A stretch of DNA of 64,000 nt, taken from Micropterix aruncella. Its lineage: Eukaryota; Arthropoda; Insecta; Lepidoptera; Micropterigidae. Positions 18,880 through 30,289 of the stretch are shown here, piece after piece. The position numbers and the translations under genes are program-made. The notes beneath the pieces are model-generated. The model was not told the DNA's origin. It worked only from the letters and a program-made list of their open reading frames with translations, and searched no databases. Numbering within the stretch: position 1 is the stretch's first letter; each line of letters starts with the position of its first letter. Where the stretch lies: positions 2,806,340 to 2,870,339 of the forward strand of contig OX155955.1 in the NCBI GenBank assembly GCA_944548615.1. The letters are read 5' to 3'.

Positions 18880-19206
18880 TCTACCTTTTGAACTCAACTG
18901 ACTCGTTCGCCGTTCACGAGCCGCTCGCATTAAAATTAAATGATTCGTTCGGATAGAACGATTGTTATATTTCCCCTACCAAGTTTTACGTCCATATCGG
19001 AATTCAATTCGGCCGGCGACGCGTGTCGCATTCGTATCGTTCGCGCCGCCAGGCGACCAATAAAATGAACTAATCTCAAAATAAAATAAAATAATCAGTA
19101 AAAACAAATACAGTAGTGAGTAGTCGTTTCGTGAATTCGGTGTGATTATTTTTATTCTGATAGGTATATTTCTATGCTCAAAATTGAAGTGATTGCTGGG
19201 TAAATT
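18880..19206 (+). promoter_or_regulatory. Candidate promoter and non-coding first exon
   Basis: This stretch has a dense cluster of CpG dinucleotides (18905-19065) in otherwise AT-rich DNA. It is followed by an initiator-like ATCAGTA at about 19094, and then by GGTAAGTTTATT at 19206, which is a strong splice-donor match. No start codon with a long frame precedes the donor, as expected for a 5' UTR exon. The next convincing acceptor upstream of an in-frame start codon is at 41572. The link is inference only: CpG clusters can also mark inserted repeats, and ATTCGTTCGG-type motifs here could be repeat-derived. Confidence 0.27.
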
Positions 19207-19800
19207 GGTAAGTTTATTATTTTATTATGCCTTTTTTTTTGCTAATAAATACTTGCGACGTGTGGATGGACTATAATTAGAACTCTAAAATACTTTGTTT
19301 TGTTTTAAAAAATATATAATTTAAACATTTTTAATGGAGGTAGGTTGTTAATTAATTGATAACTAATTACAAGATATTTATATTTGTTCAACAGTGGCAA
19401 ACGGACTTATACTTTTATTATAATGATATATTTAAAGATATTATGCTATTTGGTATGAAAATGTCATATATACAAATGCAAAGTAGGTACTAAAAACCGC
19501 TTCGGCGGGTATCCGAAAATTTTAGATTCACCCCACCCTTATTTTACATTTTCTGTCAGAAAGATACTAGTAGTTACTAGACCAAGAACTTTATTTTTAT
19601 TTTCATTTAACTATCATTACCTAGTATTGACACATTTAATGGAATATATATAGTATCTGCACCTTTTTATTTTTTTCAAACAAAAATTAGCAATTTTAGA
19701 TTTGATAATTTTAAAGCCTGATAGAAATAGGAGACGCAATACTTCGCTATATAAAACTTCAATTTAACATACCATGCGTTAGTACGTATTTTTTAAGTTT
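19207..19800. other. Unannotated AT-rich stretch
   Basis: No gene or repeat recognised. It would be intron if the first-exon hypothesis at 19.2 kb holds. Confidence 0.45.
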
Positions 19801-20420
19801 GTCTTTTACATAGTTAAAAAAACTAACCTTACCTACCGCCATATAGATGTTTATGAATTGTTTAAAAAAAACAAACTTAACCTACCGAAATGTAGGATTT
19901 TGACGCTTCTTTAAATGTATATATCTCGCTTATTTATTGAGGCCGAATACAGGTTATAGCAGTTTCGGAATTAGCGTGGTGAATATAGTCGGGACGTTAA
20001 AACATCAACAACGTAGAATAGGTACCAAATATATCATTACCCATTTAGAAATTGTGAACAGCAAAAATACGCATAATCAAACTTATATGGCAAGGGAGTG
20101 TCAAGGTCATCCTAACTAGGCGGAAGCTTGTTATAAGGGGGTTCACATTTAGTTTATGGTATCACCGTCTTTACAATATTTAAAGTGCAACGCGGGTATT
20201 TATATATATTCGGAACCTTATCTACATTCTTCCCCCCGACTATATTCACTACGCTGATCTCGAAACTGAAATAATCTTTATTCGGCCTTAATAAATAAGC
20301 GAGATATAGGCATTTGAAGAAACGTCAAACACATGCATTTCGCAAGGTCATGTTATTTTTTTGTAAACCAGTTTATGAACACCGATATGGTGGTAGGTAA
20401 AGTTAGTTTTTTAAACTATC
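19801..20420. mobile_element. Foldback/MITE with ~200-bp inverted arms
   Basis: The left arm (about 19801-20005) and right arm (about 20225-20420) are imperfect inverted repeats. Paired segments include 'aagcgagata' with 'tatctcgctt', 'ggccgaat' with 'attcggcc', 'gaatatagtcggg' with 'cccgactatattc', and 'aactaaccttacctacc' with 'ggtaggtaaagttagtt'. Between them is a module starting 'agaaattgtgaacagcaaaa' that also occurs alone at 20808-20955. No coding capacity. Confidence 0.75.
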
Positions 20421-20574
20421 TTGAAAACAAACTAAAAAACAACATAATATTATTTGAAAAACTTATTGATTATTTAAAAAATATATATATTGTATTTTTT
20501 TGTGATTTGAGTGTGTTTTTTTTTTGGTTACTGAACTTGTTGGTTACAAGTAATATAAATATTAATAATGTACG

Positions 20575-20655
20575 ACATTGCAAAATGACGCATTTCACAG
20601 TAAGTATTTACGCATTTCACAGTATCTTTTACGCATTCCACAGTATCTTTTTAGA
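20575..20655 (+). repeat. Short tandem repeat, three ~24-bp units
   Basis: The motif ACGCATTTCACAGTA recurs three times, the last copy reading ACGCATTCCACAGTA, separated by TTTTT-type linkers. Confidence 0.8.
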
Positions 20656-20807
20656 ATGAATAAAATATGACTATGACTATACTACGAAAATTTTGAAAAT
20701 TTTAAGTCACGTCTTACACTATTTCCTATCAGATATAGCATTAAAATGATCAAATCTTGTAAAGGTATTGGTTTTAAATAAATGAAAACGATACCATATA
20801 TGATTAT

Positions 20808-20955
20808 AGAAATTGTGAATAGCAAGAATATGCATAATCAAACTTGTATGGCAAGGGAGTCTCAAGGCTATCCTAACTAGGCAGAGGCCTGTTCTAAGGT
20901 GGTTTTTATTTTGTTTATAGGTAGCTGTCACCGTCCTTACAATATGTAAAGTTTG
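20808..20955 (+). repeat. Second copy of the module inside the 20-kb foldback
   Basis: Shares 'agaaattgtgaa', 'atgcataatcaaactt', 'atggcaagggagt', 'atcctaactagg' and 'tcaccgtc.ttacaatat' with 20027-20190, in the same orientation and without the inverted arms. Confidence 0.75.
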
Positions 20956-21266
20956 TATCTTATCCATGTGTAGCCTAACCAGAAAAAGAATCAGCCGGAG
21001 ATCCGCTTCGATTCGCATCACTATTGTACTATTGTAAGTGTTTATATACACAACTGCTGAAATAAACGCAAATATTTGAACAACCTACATGTTAGTTGAA
21101 CAGCCAAATTCAATGACGCATGAAGATGCAAATTAGATTTAAATTTTCCGATTGTTTAATGTGTTTTCCGTTCAAATTGTTTACTGAATCTATTAATGAA
21201 CTGCACCGTTTTTTAAACAATGACCCAAAACGGAGAGTATCTACTTATGTTTATTTAATATATGTA
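20956..21266. other. Unannotated AT-rich stretch
   Basis: No gene or repeat recognised. Confidence 0.45.
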
Positions 21267-21272
21267 CTAGAT

Positions 21273-22149
21273 CAGTGGTTTACAACCTTTTTTTAGTGAC
21301 GAATCACTTTAAGTTAAGTCGAGTCGAGTTGGTTCGTTGGGGTGGGGGGGGGGGGGGTGGGGGGAGGGAGGGAGGGGGGGGTAGAGCCTCCCATAATGCC
21401 GCGGGCTATTTTAAAAATCGGTTGTCACCCTAAGACTTTCCCGGCAAACAGCCATGGACTGAATTCATCTAAATATTAATTACATAAATAAAATCGAGGA
21501 GCGCCCTCTCTCGGCCGGCGGCTGAACCCTTTTGGGTTCTTTTACGCAACTGCCTCAAGCGGCGCGGCTCGTTTTTCGGCTAGCCTCGTACGGTTCGGCG
21601 TTAATATTTGATATTTGTATGGCGGAATTTAAATATTATTAGGGCAGCTTGTATATGACATATTTCAACCAAAATGGCATAACGTGATTTTGCGCTAATA
21701 AGGCATCTTTGTACCATACTATGGTATCTATAACGAATGACAAAGGTATCAGAAAGTATAAAAATAAGTCGTAATGAACAGTGTTACAGCTACCGTTTTC
21801 GAGTCTACATCTCGCCTTGTATAATAAAACGTTGAAATGTTGTCATCATTAATTTTGCCTTTCCACATAATTAATCTATCGATAAAACCTTTCATGTCAT
21901 CAGATGATGAGACATATTCTCATTTCCCCCCTGCATACTTGCATTTTATTTATGAAGATGCTTAAAAAAATAATTTGCGAAAGCCAACTTTGTGAACCAA
22001 CTTTAATAGCTGAGTAAGTCGACGAATGTAAAAGTGGCTTTACCTTACTTAAAGAATTACGATAGAGAATAACTCCAAACCCTAGTGGCACACCAGGAGG
22101 ATACTCGCGGCACACAATTGTACCGCGGCACACTAGTTGAAAACCACTG
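21273..22149. mobile_element. Non-autonomous hAT-type DNA element
   Basis: Begins CAGTGGTTTACAACC and ends GTTGAAAACCACTG, the CAGTGGTTC-type inverted ends common in hAT elements. The direct repeat CTAGATCA lies at 21267-21274 and 22150-22157. It overlaps the first two element bases, so the target duplication can be read as 6 or 8 bp. The interior has a long G-rich tract (21341-21381) and no transposase frame. The 'ggcggcacact'-like approach to the right end is also hAT-like. Confidence 0.75.
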
Positions 22150-22157
22150 CTAGATCA

Positions 22158-23185
22158 TGCTCGAATGTTTAATCATTATTATGGATCGCGTGAGTGAAGC
22201 GAATTCGATGATTTCTTTCCCAAATTAAATAGAAATACTTACCCTACACTGGAGTGTTGAGGGTCGGTACTATGTAAACCCGAAATAAATTCGTCTTAGG
22301 AAAACGAAACATTTAATATTAATGAAATATTACGAATTATATATACTTTTGTCGATAAAGGTCTAATGATAGGTCTACGTCTCATTTTGTTAAAATCCTA
22401 AATACCACTCTGTGTACTGTGTAAATACCATAAAAATTACGGGGTTCTGAACTGATCTTTAATCAGTGAAAGAGTTTTATGTATGTACTAGAGTCATAAA
22501 TGATAAGAACATATCCTCACTCATTATAAATGTAACCTATTCAATCTCAAAGATAATTTTATATTTGTTTATTTATTTATGATCGTATTTAAGATTTTAT
22601 TTTGACATTTTTGATATGATTTGGATATTTTGATGTTGATATTGTAGAATTTATTTGGATATTTTGATTTTGATTTTATTGTGCTTGATTTGATGTTGAT
22701 TTCATACAATAAGGATACAGTTGAAACCGGAAGTTGTGTCTATACGTACGACCCTTAAGTTCCCATTGCTCTAACCACATCTAGACCTAGCTTATATCGA
22801 TACGGAAATCAAATAATTATATCGTTGTTTCACAAACTCGACTTTCTCTCTCGTCCCATCATACAAATACCCAAACTGAAACTTTCATATGTTACAATAG
22901 TTAAGACCCATCTGTTGACATGTAATATAAACACAAACATGCATGGAAAGAATCTAAGGTATTAAAATAAGGTATTAAGGTAAATTGGACTTACGTGGTA
23001 TGGTCGGTTGGAGGCAATTAGTTTTATTCCTGGTGTCATACCAATGTACTTCTCGTTAGTTATTAAAATACCACATTCAGGACGCTATAACTTTGACCGT
23101 GGAATTTTAATTGTGCACAAAAGTGATTCTACCCATTAAAATATATTTTTATATTTTTTTATTTGATAAAAATACAAAAAAAAAT
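22158..23185. other. Unannotated AT-rich stretch
   Basis: Contains a locally repetitive TTTGATATTTTGAT-like run at 22600-22705. No gene recognised. Confidence 0.45.
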
Positions 23186-23715
23186 GCGTGTGGCACTCGG
23201 GGACTGCCGCGGTAAAGCTATTGCATAGCATTTTTAACAACTTATGCAATTATAATTATTTATTTATATTATTACGTTGAAATTATTCCGAATCCTCTAT
23301 CGGAAAACGTTGAAATTTTTCCGAATCATCTGCGGAAGCAAATGATTCGGAATAATTTAAACGTCTTCCGATAGAGCGCCGCGTACGAATTTTTTATTCG
23401 ATAAAGCAAAAAAACGGATTATTCGAATAAAAACGTAGATAAAAAGATAGATAATTAAATTATCTTTAAAATGGTGCAGGTTTCATAATAATACGCCAGA
23501 TAGTATTTGCGTAGTAGTCGTTTTTGTGTTCGGTTAGACCTAATTTCACAAATTACATACACTATGTAATATAAAAAAAATCTAAAATATTCAAAGCTAA
23601 GAATATTAGGAAAATGTTCTTGTTTAACATATATTTTTTTCGAATCGTAAGCAGTACTCGTTTAGACGTAAATATCTGGCCTAGAGGCCCGCGATAAAAG
23701 CTATGCAATAGCTTA
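23186..23715. mobile_element. Foldback DNA element, family K copy 1
   Basis: Starts GCGTGTGGCACTCGGGGACT, carries AAAGCTATTGCATAGCATTT near the left end and its inverted counterpart AAAAGCTATGCAATAGCTT near the right end. The whole ~530 bp is repeated at 51582-52185. Another internal inverted pair surrounds TTCCGATAGAG. No coding frame; a MITE-like element. Confidence 0.8.
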
Positions 23716-23973
23716 AAAACAAATTAAATTAAAAAGTATGTCACATTGTAATTGATTATTTTGTCACAAAGTATTGTATTGGTTTATTTAAGGGCTTTAT
23801 TTTATAAAAAAAATGTATTTTCATGATCTATTTAATGGGTAGAATGACCCTTTAAAATTATGTATGCGAATAAAATTCCACGGTGTATAGATATGTATAT
23901 AGATGAATAAATACATACATCAACAATATTCATAAAAAAACATTTTATTACTTGAGCACTAAGGGCAACCGAC

Positions 23974-24412
23974 TGAGAGCCGGTCCACACAATGCGGTGC
24001 GGCGCCGCAAAAATTTCGCCGTCTGGGCGTACACACGTACAGTGCACGGTGCGGCGCCGCAACGTTACTACGACGCCGCGTGGGCGACTAGTGTTGTAGT
24101 TAATTGTACGTAGAACTAGTGAAATGAGGTAGTCAATGCCAATATCTTCTTCATTGGTACTCATTGATACACTTCGATTAAAAATTAACAGTAATACGTG
24201 AAAACAAATAAAATAGGCAAGCATGCACCCTCTTTCGACTGCACTTAACAACTGCAGCGGTGCCGCTCCGGCGCATATAACCGGTTTGCGTGCGGTGCGG
24301 CGCCGGAACGCACCGTGTGACATACCATGGATATTTGTATACAGGACGCAGCAGCGGCACCGCTCAGGCGCCGCGCCGCAGCCGCACCGCATCGTGTGTC
24401 CCGCGGCGTGGC
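23974..24412. mobile_element. GC-rich foldback element
   Basis: Left end GGTCCACACAATGCGGTGCG and right end GCACCGCATCGTGTGTCCCG are inverted repeats. GGTGCGGCGCCGC occurs twice on the left side, and related GCGGCGCCGG and GGCGCCGCGCCGC stretches lie on the right. An AT-rich centre (24090-24235) separates them. Open frames on both strands (for example 23832-24419 minus) arise from the GC-rich composition and overlap each other; none has a recognisable domain. Confidence 0.65.
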
Positions 24413-24980
24413 GGCGCACGCTCCACTACGACGCCACACTCGGAAAGCCGGACCGATGAGCCTGGATCACGTGAAGCCCCGCTAAAGGGCAATTTCCCAG
24501 CGAAAGATGTCGCGAGCCTTAGACAAAGCCCGTCGACTAACTCAAAGAATGCGCAATCGTCTATAAGCACGAGATGTTTATAAAGATAACACGCGGCAAC
24601 AGGGTCGTAACAGAGCTTCCGTAAATTGAATTTTGTTTCGACGAATATTGTTATAAGAACTCTATTCTCTAAAAACGTGCTTTTCAGCGCGAAAAAATTG
24701 TTTCTAATAATTCTAAATACAATAGTTTTATTTTTTTAATTATTGTTCTTGTTCGTAAGCCAACTTTACTAACGGCTTCTTTATAAAACCATTTTTAAGT
24801 AATTTGATATTCAAAACATGCATTACATACATTAATACTGGTAACATATTCTTTATAAAGTAATTATGTAGCACTCTTTAAACATATCGGGCAATTATTG
24901 CTTATTAATTTGGGTAGTTTTCATTAATGGCCTCAATGATAACCATATCAGTCCTGTGCATCAACTAAATCATATCATTG
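24413..24980. other. Unannotated stretch
   Basis: No coding domain recognised despite short frames entering from the GC-rich element. Confidence 0.45.
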
Positions 24981-24982
24981 GG

Positions 24983-25255
24983 TACACGGCCTGGTGGCGT
25001 AGTGACTAGGTTGTCTGATCTTACATTGTAAGGTTCCGGGTTTGATTCCCGGCTTGGTCATTATTTTCCGTTGTGATAAAATTAATGGAATTTGTTCATC
25101 AATCATGTCGAACGAATGCAGTAACAAGACACACAGTTTTTACACACGTGATACACGTACATTTTACACGTTTACTGAGATTGTCGTATGTATGATTATA
25201 AACCCGCCCATTCTTAAATTTCACAACAAAAAGTAGAAACAAACAAAAGATGAAA
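24983..25255 (+). mobile_element. tRNA-derived SINE, copy 3
   Basis: Full-length relative to copy 1: A-box-like TGGCGTAGTGACTAGG, B box GGTTTGATTCC, CCCGGCTTGG stem, then 'aaaattaatggaattt', 'cgaatgcagtaacaagacacac' and 'ataaacccgcccattctta'. The B box carries one substitution relative to copy 1 (TTTGATT against TTCGATT), consistent with CpG decay. Confidence 0.85.
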
Positions 25256-25677
25256 GAAATTTTTAAAAAATATATATTTAAAATACAATACATTTAGGAA
25301 TTATTTTTACACAATGATTTTTCGTCACTCCTAATGTGCCTGTTCCAATGTGACTTACAATCGAATTAATAACCATTACGAAATATTATGAAAGACCTTT
25401 GTCGCTTGGAACCAACTACCATTAAAAATATGTAACCTGTATAATTTAGCCTGGGGCTAATACCACCTGCACGATTTCGCTGAATGCGTGTTTGGGTTAA
25501 TTATATCTTAACTTGTATGAGCGCCAACGAAATTTTCTAAGAGATTAAGGACGAAATGTACGTGATGCACGTTTCTTTAGATTCATGACATTGTTTTGAT
25601 ATCATCAAAATGATACCCGACTCGACTAGTAAAAAAAAATACAACCATCTTTAGCCGCCCTATAACAATTAGATATT
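25256..25677. other. Unannotated AT-rich stretch
   Basis: No gene or repeat recognised. Confidence 0.45.
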
Positions 25678-26152
25678 TCTTTATTTTCTTTTGACTATTG
25701 GGCTAGGTCAAGTTTTATGACTATTTGCAATTTGTATATCGATAGCTTCAGAATTAGTAGATATCAACGACGGCGATATACAGACAGCCATAGACGGACG
25801 GACGGGCAACGGAGACTCACCAACACGGTTTCGTTTCTTTATTTTCTTATGACTATCGGGCTAGGGCACGTTCTATGAGTATTTGCAATTTGTATGTCGA
25901 TAGCTTCAGAACTAGTAGTTATCAACGACGGCGATATACAGACAGCCATAGACGGACGGACGGTCAACGGAGTCTCACCAATACGGTTTCGTTTCTTTAT
26001 TTCCTTTTGACTATTGGGCTAAGGCAAGTTCTATGAGTATTTGCAATTTGTATATCGATAGCTTCAGAACTAGTACATATCAACGACGGCGATATACAAA
26101 CAGCCATAGACGGACGGACGGGCAACGGAGTCTCACCAATACGGTTTCGTTT
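25678..26152 (+). repeat. 158-bp tandem repeat, three units
   Basis: GACTATTGGG or its one-base variant recurs at 25693, 25851 and 26009, giving a 158-bp period. Each unit includes 'atttgcaatttgtat', 'cgatagcttcag', 'caacgacggcgatata' and a (GACG)-rich 'acggacggacgg' stretch before 'cggtttcgttt'. The (GACGGACG) stretch resembles tails found in widespread lepidopteran repeats. Confidence 0.92.
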
Positions 26153-26352
26153 GTACGACATAGTCGTCGTAGCTCTCAAAACATAGCAGTGAGTAAGTGA
26201 ACAGTTAACCAACCGTGAATTTCAGCGATTCGATTCGCTGGAAGGACGTTTATCAGCGTTAACGTTATCAACGTTTTCATTTCTCCTCTCAGGCGGTGTT
26301 TGCAATTTAAACTGAGTTTGAGCACTCTCTCTCAGAGACAGTTCTACAGCCA

Positions 26353-27196
26353 GTTCTAGGGTCATTTTACAGAAAAGTGAACTGAGAGCAATAGCAGGAG
26401 TATCCAGTGACACGCACTGCGAACCATACTTTATTAAGTACAAAATACTGACTTTTACGTCTGAATATGTTTTAAAATGTCTACTATATGCTAAATCTAA
26501 TATTAACGAACAAGGTGTAAACGGGAATATGCACTCCCACAATACAAGCAGACGTGATAATGTAATCCTGTACGCCTTACGCAGACACAAGAGTCCTTTG
26601 GATATTTGAGCTATAAGCTCTTTAACCAGCTACCACTCTCCACAAGATTTATTAAACAAAAGCTGCAATCTACACATGCTTTCTATAAGCTGGGTGATTT
26701 TTTTGAGCATGCCAATTCTTTCAAATGGGAATAACATTAATATGGAACTTTCAGGTATGTACCTCATTTTAGTTTTTATTATTTAATAATAATTATTTAA
26801 TAATAATATTGTGAATTTAATATTTAATATGTAGATTACAATGTGTAACGTAACATACCTGACCATATACATACGTTGTTTTTTTTCAAATTTTGTTTTG
26901 ATACTTTCTATTGTGTGATTATCTTTTGTATAGAGTGCCTAAAATGACTATTAATATTCTTATATAGATTCATGGATTCAGCTCTATTTTTTAAATTTTA
27001 TTTGTCTGCCACGTAAAGCCGACTTTAGTCAACGCTATTGTCAAATTAATATTTCTGCTTCAATAGTTTTATATCTACATATATTAATATATTACTAGCA
27101 ACTGAAGAATTCTAATATGAGATAATTAGCTTTAATTGATAATTCATGCTAAAAATTGTACATTCTGAATGAATAAATTGAATACTGAATACTGAG
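26353..27196 (+). mobile_element. 3' end of a CR1-like element (same family as 30.9-33.6 kb)
   Basis: From about 26353 it matches the reverse complement of 31380-31800: the post-RT coding region followed by the 3' UTR, ending in a TGAATACTGAATACTGA tail. The coding part has frameshifts and an in-frame stop (for example at TTGGATATTTGAGC), so it is a dead 5'-truncated copy. Confidence 0.85.
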
Positions 27197-27464
27197 AAAA
27201 GCGTATTATTATTGCTTTGTATTATATATTTTCATTAAGTGCACTTCCTTATTCCTAAAGTCATAGTATTCTATTTTTTATGTAGAATTGTGTGGTCCAC
27301 GCTATCAAAAGGCTTCGAGAGGTCACAAAATGCCTTCGGTTATTTTAATATACTGTAAAGCCCAAGTATGAAGTGTTTTATTCAATTGGTTTACCAATCG
27401 ACAAAGCGAAAAAGAATTGTAAACGAGCCAATTTCTTTTTTTTCTAAAAAATTGTTTTTCTTTT

Positions 27465-27625
27465 TTAAAGTTTGAAAAGTTTTTCATTTTGAAAATTAGT
27501 ATAAAAGCGTTGAGCACGATGCGCCCTCTAGCGGTAGGTAAAATATCACTAATATTGTTTTTTAGCGATATTTTACCTAACGCTAAATGGCGCTGCGCGC
27601 TCAACGCTTCTCAAACTTTTTCAAT
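27465..27625. repeat. Imperfect inverted repeat (~45-bp arms)
   Basis: GCGTTGAGC...GGTAGGTAAAATATC (27508-27553) pairs with GATATTTTACCTAACG...GCTCAACGC (27562-27607). Both arms contain a GCGCC(C/A)TCTAGCG-like core, here CTCTAGCGGTAGG and its inverted counterpart. Likely a small foldback element. Confidence 0.75.
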
Positions 27626-27767
27626 ATAAATAATTTACAAATTTGTCAAAAATATATATTTTTTTTGTATTTTTTATTTTTTAAAATAAAAGTTGCTTAT
27701 TTGATCGTATCGATTCACCCCCTTTGAGGATGCCGGTAACTATAAACTCACCCTGTATAGGCCATTA

Positions 27768-27885
27768 GATTGTTCAATACCATAGTACGTTTTGGCAACC
27801 CTTCTGCACCAGTAACATACATGTGACGCTGATAGCATTGTTCGGCGAAACTAATAGCAATTTATTTGGCCATCTATAATAACAC
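27768..27885 (+). repeat. Dispersed repeat, partner of 16.2 kb
   Basis: GGCAACCCTTCTGCACC followed by a GCTGATAGCATTGT segment and AAACTAATAGCAATT matches the reverse complement of 16165-16285. Confidence 0.6.
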
Positions 27886-29100
27886 TGATATTTAGTGTTA
27901 TTATTTAAATGTTTATTTTATAAAGGCCTGATTGATTATAAAAAAAACTTAATAATTTAACCAATGATAACAACAATTAACATTCAATTATTAGTGCAAT
28001 CTATCGCATTATTATATAGGCCGATTAAATCGGAGTATAATGCCATTTGTTAATCTATCTGAATATTTAAAACGATAATTATACATAATTTGGTAAGAAA
28101 CCCAATTTATGGTATAAGGGAGTTATTATTTTCCATGTTGATGATTAATGCAATGCGTAAAGTTTTAAACTTAATGGTATTATGATAGCTGATATTCTAA
28201 TTTATATATAATTTATTATACATCTATTCATTTGAAAAAAAAATACGAAGGTATATTGCTGGATTGACAATAAAATATATATTTTTTGATTATTCTACAT
28301 AGAATTTGCTTTTCTATTTTAATATAATAATATTATTCTCCCTGACTCTTAAATCACATTAGTATATTTTGATTATTTGTATGTAGGTAATATTGGATAT
28401 AATATTAAAGCCATTATTCGTTTGTTATTATATATTTTTTTTATTTCGAGATAGGATACTGTGTTGGCGTGTTTAGAGCGTTATCTATTAGGAACGCTAA
28501 TGGTTGGAACTATGAGTGCCTTCTACTAGTTGCTTTTCATAGTAAAATTGTAACTGCCAAAACGTAGTGTAGCATTGACCAATTTAAGACAATTTTTTTT
28601 GTATTTTTCTAATTTTAGATTCCAAATTTTAGAGAGAATACATAATAATAGTATAAACTTAAAGCCTGCTGTAATTTTCACCTACGTCATCGGGCATAAC
28701 ATCATACTAATTTGAGGTGAAACGTAAGACGACAATACAAAAAACTTTACGATAGCCGTTGCTCGAATGCATTATTAAGTGGATATGGATAGGGAAAAGG
28801 ATTTCCAAATCATGTTATTGTGGTCTATTCTAGTTTGACCAGTGAGCCATTGACCTTGTGTTGATAGCTGAATTAAAGACATAAAACATATAGTGGGCGG
28901 ATGGATCCAGCGATGATGATAATCAAGTAGCTGTCCTTGACTCGTTTTATAGTGTTGATGGTTTTGCTTTTGTTTTTTATTGTGAATGGTAAATTTTGAG
29001 ATGATTCAGACTAACCAAAAAAAAACAAGATATTGTTTTAATAGACGAAACAAAATGTAATTAAGTGGATATGGAAATGAAATGTTGCCAATGTATATGG
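27886..29100. other. Unannotated AT-rich stretch
   Basis: No gene, RNA or transposon recognised. Confidence 0.5.
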
Positions 29101-29139
29101 CGAGTCGTGCATACGCACTGTGGGTCATGACATAAATGT

Positions 29140-29215
29140 AAAAAAAACCGGTTGCGTCACCCCAAGACTTTTCAGACAAGGCCTCGCCGGAGGGGGCGAC
29201 CTGATAGTGATTGTG
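29140..29215 (+). repeat. Repeat W, partial copy
   Basis: CCGGTTGCGTCACCCCAAGACTTTT-like segment related to 30036, 34727 and 21413. Confidence 0.5.
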
Positions 29216-29261
29216 TCAAGTTACTATGTTACCAAAAGTAGTATTTTTTAGGATTGTGTAG

Positions 29262-29735
29262 TATTTAGTAATAAATAAAATACAAACGGAGCTGCCATGA
29301 ATTCACCGAACGAAGTCGGGCCCATCATATAGTGTTATTACACCTCTGGGGGTGAGCAGTGGATTCCGGACTAACGACCGGCTGTGGTAGGTTTAGGACA
29401 GCTGTTTTGCCACATGTGAGCGTCCACCTTACCACCCATTCACTTCCCCTTGGAAGCCATAGAATTTGAGATGCGGAAATCGCGGTTTTAGATAATTTTT
29501 CTAAGAAGGTGTTGATTATTTTCCTGGAGAGACCAAGATCTTTAAAAAGGTGAAACAGGGATTTAGCTGGCAGGCCACGAGCGCCAACTTCCACCGTGTG
29601 AAGGTGAACAGTGAAGCCGTTCCGGGTTACGGCATTTGCGAGATCATGGTATTTATTTAATTTGTACTCGTGGTCTTTTGGGATATTTGATTCCCATGGA
29701 ACAGTTAATTCTACGATAAGGGCCATCTTCCGAAT
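29262..29735 (-). pseudogene. RLE-class non-LTR retrotransposon, 3' end (copy 2)
   Basis: The minus-strand frame 29325-29726 covers the last part of a restriction-like endonuclease domain: VELTVPWES, HEYKLNKYHDL and then GLPAKSLFHLFKDLG. It corresponds to the C-terminal ~95 residues of the copy at 44.4-45.7 kb, with which it also shares the 3' UTR ('gggcccgactt' and 'agctccgtttgtat'). The stop codon of that copy (TGA after GTGGCAAGG) is TGG here, so this frame reads on into the former UTR. Heavily 5'-truncated. Confidence 0.85.
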
Positions 29736-29799
29736 AGTATTCTTCCAAAAATGATGTAGTATTTGATTAAATACGGCGGTATTACATTTTTGCTTCGCT

Positions 29800-30033
29800 T
29801 GTATACGAGATATACCAATAAAGTTTCACGTGATGTCGGTCCAACATTGAAGTATCACTAGCGCGCCCTCTGGTGGACCGATTTCAAAGACAATATTTGC
29901 AACTCTTGCCGTGACCTAATGATGCCTGCATGCCAAATTTCAGGTCAATCGCAAGAAGCGTTTGGGCGCTATCGTCGAGGAATACAACAGACGGACAAAA
30001 GTGTCTTTACAATACTTTCCTTCGCTGGGAAAG
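29800..30033 (+). repeat. Dispersed repeat Z, copy
   Basis: Contains 'tagcgcgccctctggtgga', 'gatgcctgcatgccaaattt' and 'gaagcgtttgggcgctatcg' in order, as at 9757 and 30340. Confidence 0.75.
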
Positions 30034-30260
30034 ATTAATTGGTTGGGTCACCCCGAAAACTTTTACGGCAAATAGTCACCTCCCCCCCCCCCCCCCCCCT
30101 CTCGACCCGTCCCACCGTGCCAACCACTTTCCAACCCCCTCAACCCCCAACCCACCGCTTCAACCTTCAACCCCCTATCCCCGTGCGTCAATCCCCCCTC
30201 ACTAGTATTTCCCCCCTCACTAGTATTTTCGTACTATATTTGTAGTATTTTCCGTGTATT
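30034..30260 (+). repeat. Repeat W with long C tracts
   Basis: 'ggttgggtcaccccgaaaac' followed by a 17-C run (30082-30098) and further C-rich DNA, then 'actatatttgtagtattttc'. Proline-rich frames here (29930-30205) are composition artefacts. Confidence 0.65.
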
Positions 30261-30289
30261 AAAATGGTTTTTTTTTCAATATTTCATTG

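Noticed and set aside
23832..24419. 195-codon minus-strand frame as a gene
   Set aside because: It spans a GC-rich foldback with overlapping frames on both strands. Low-complexity Arg/Ala/Cys composition and no domain.
25678..26152. CRISPR-like array
   Set aside because: Three 158-bp units are adjacent with no short repeat/spacer alternation, and the genome is eukaryotic.
29930..30245. Proline-rich open frames
   Set aside because: Produced by C homopolymers and C-rich repeat W.
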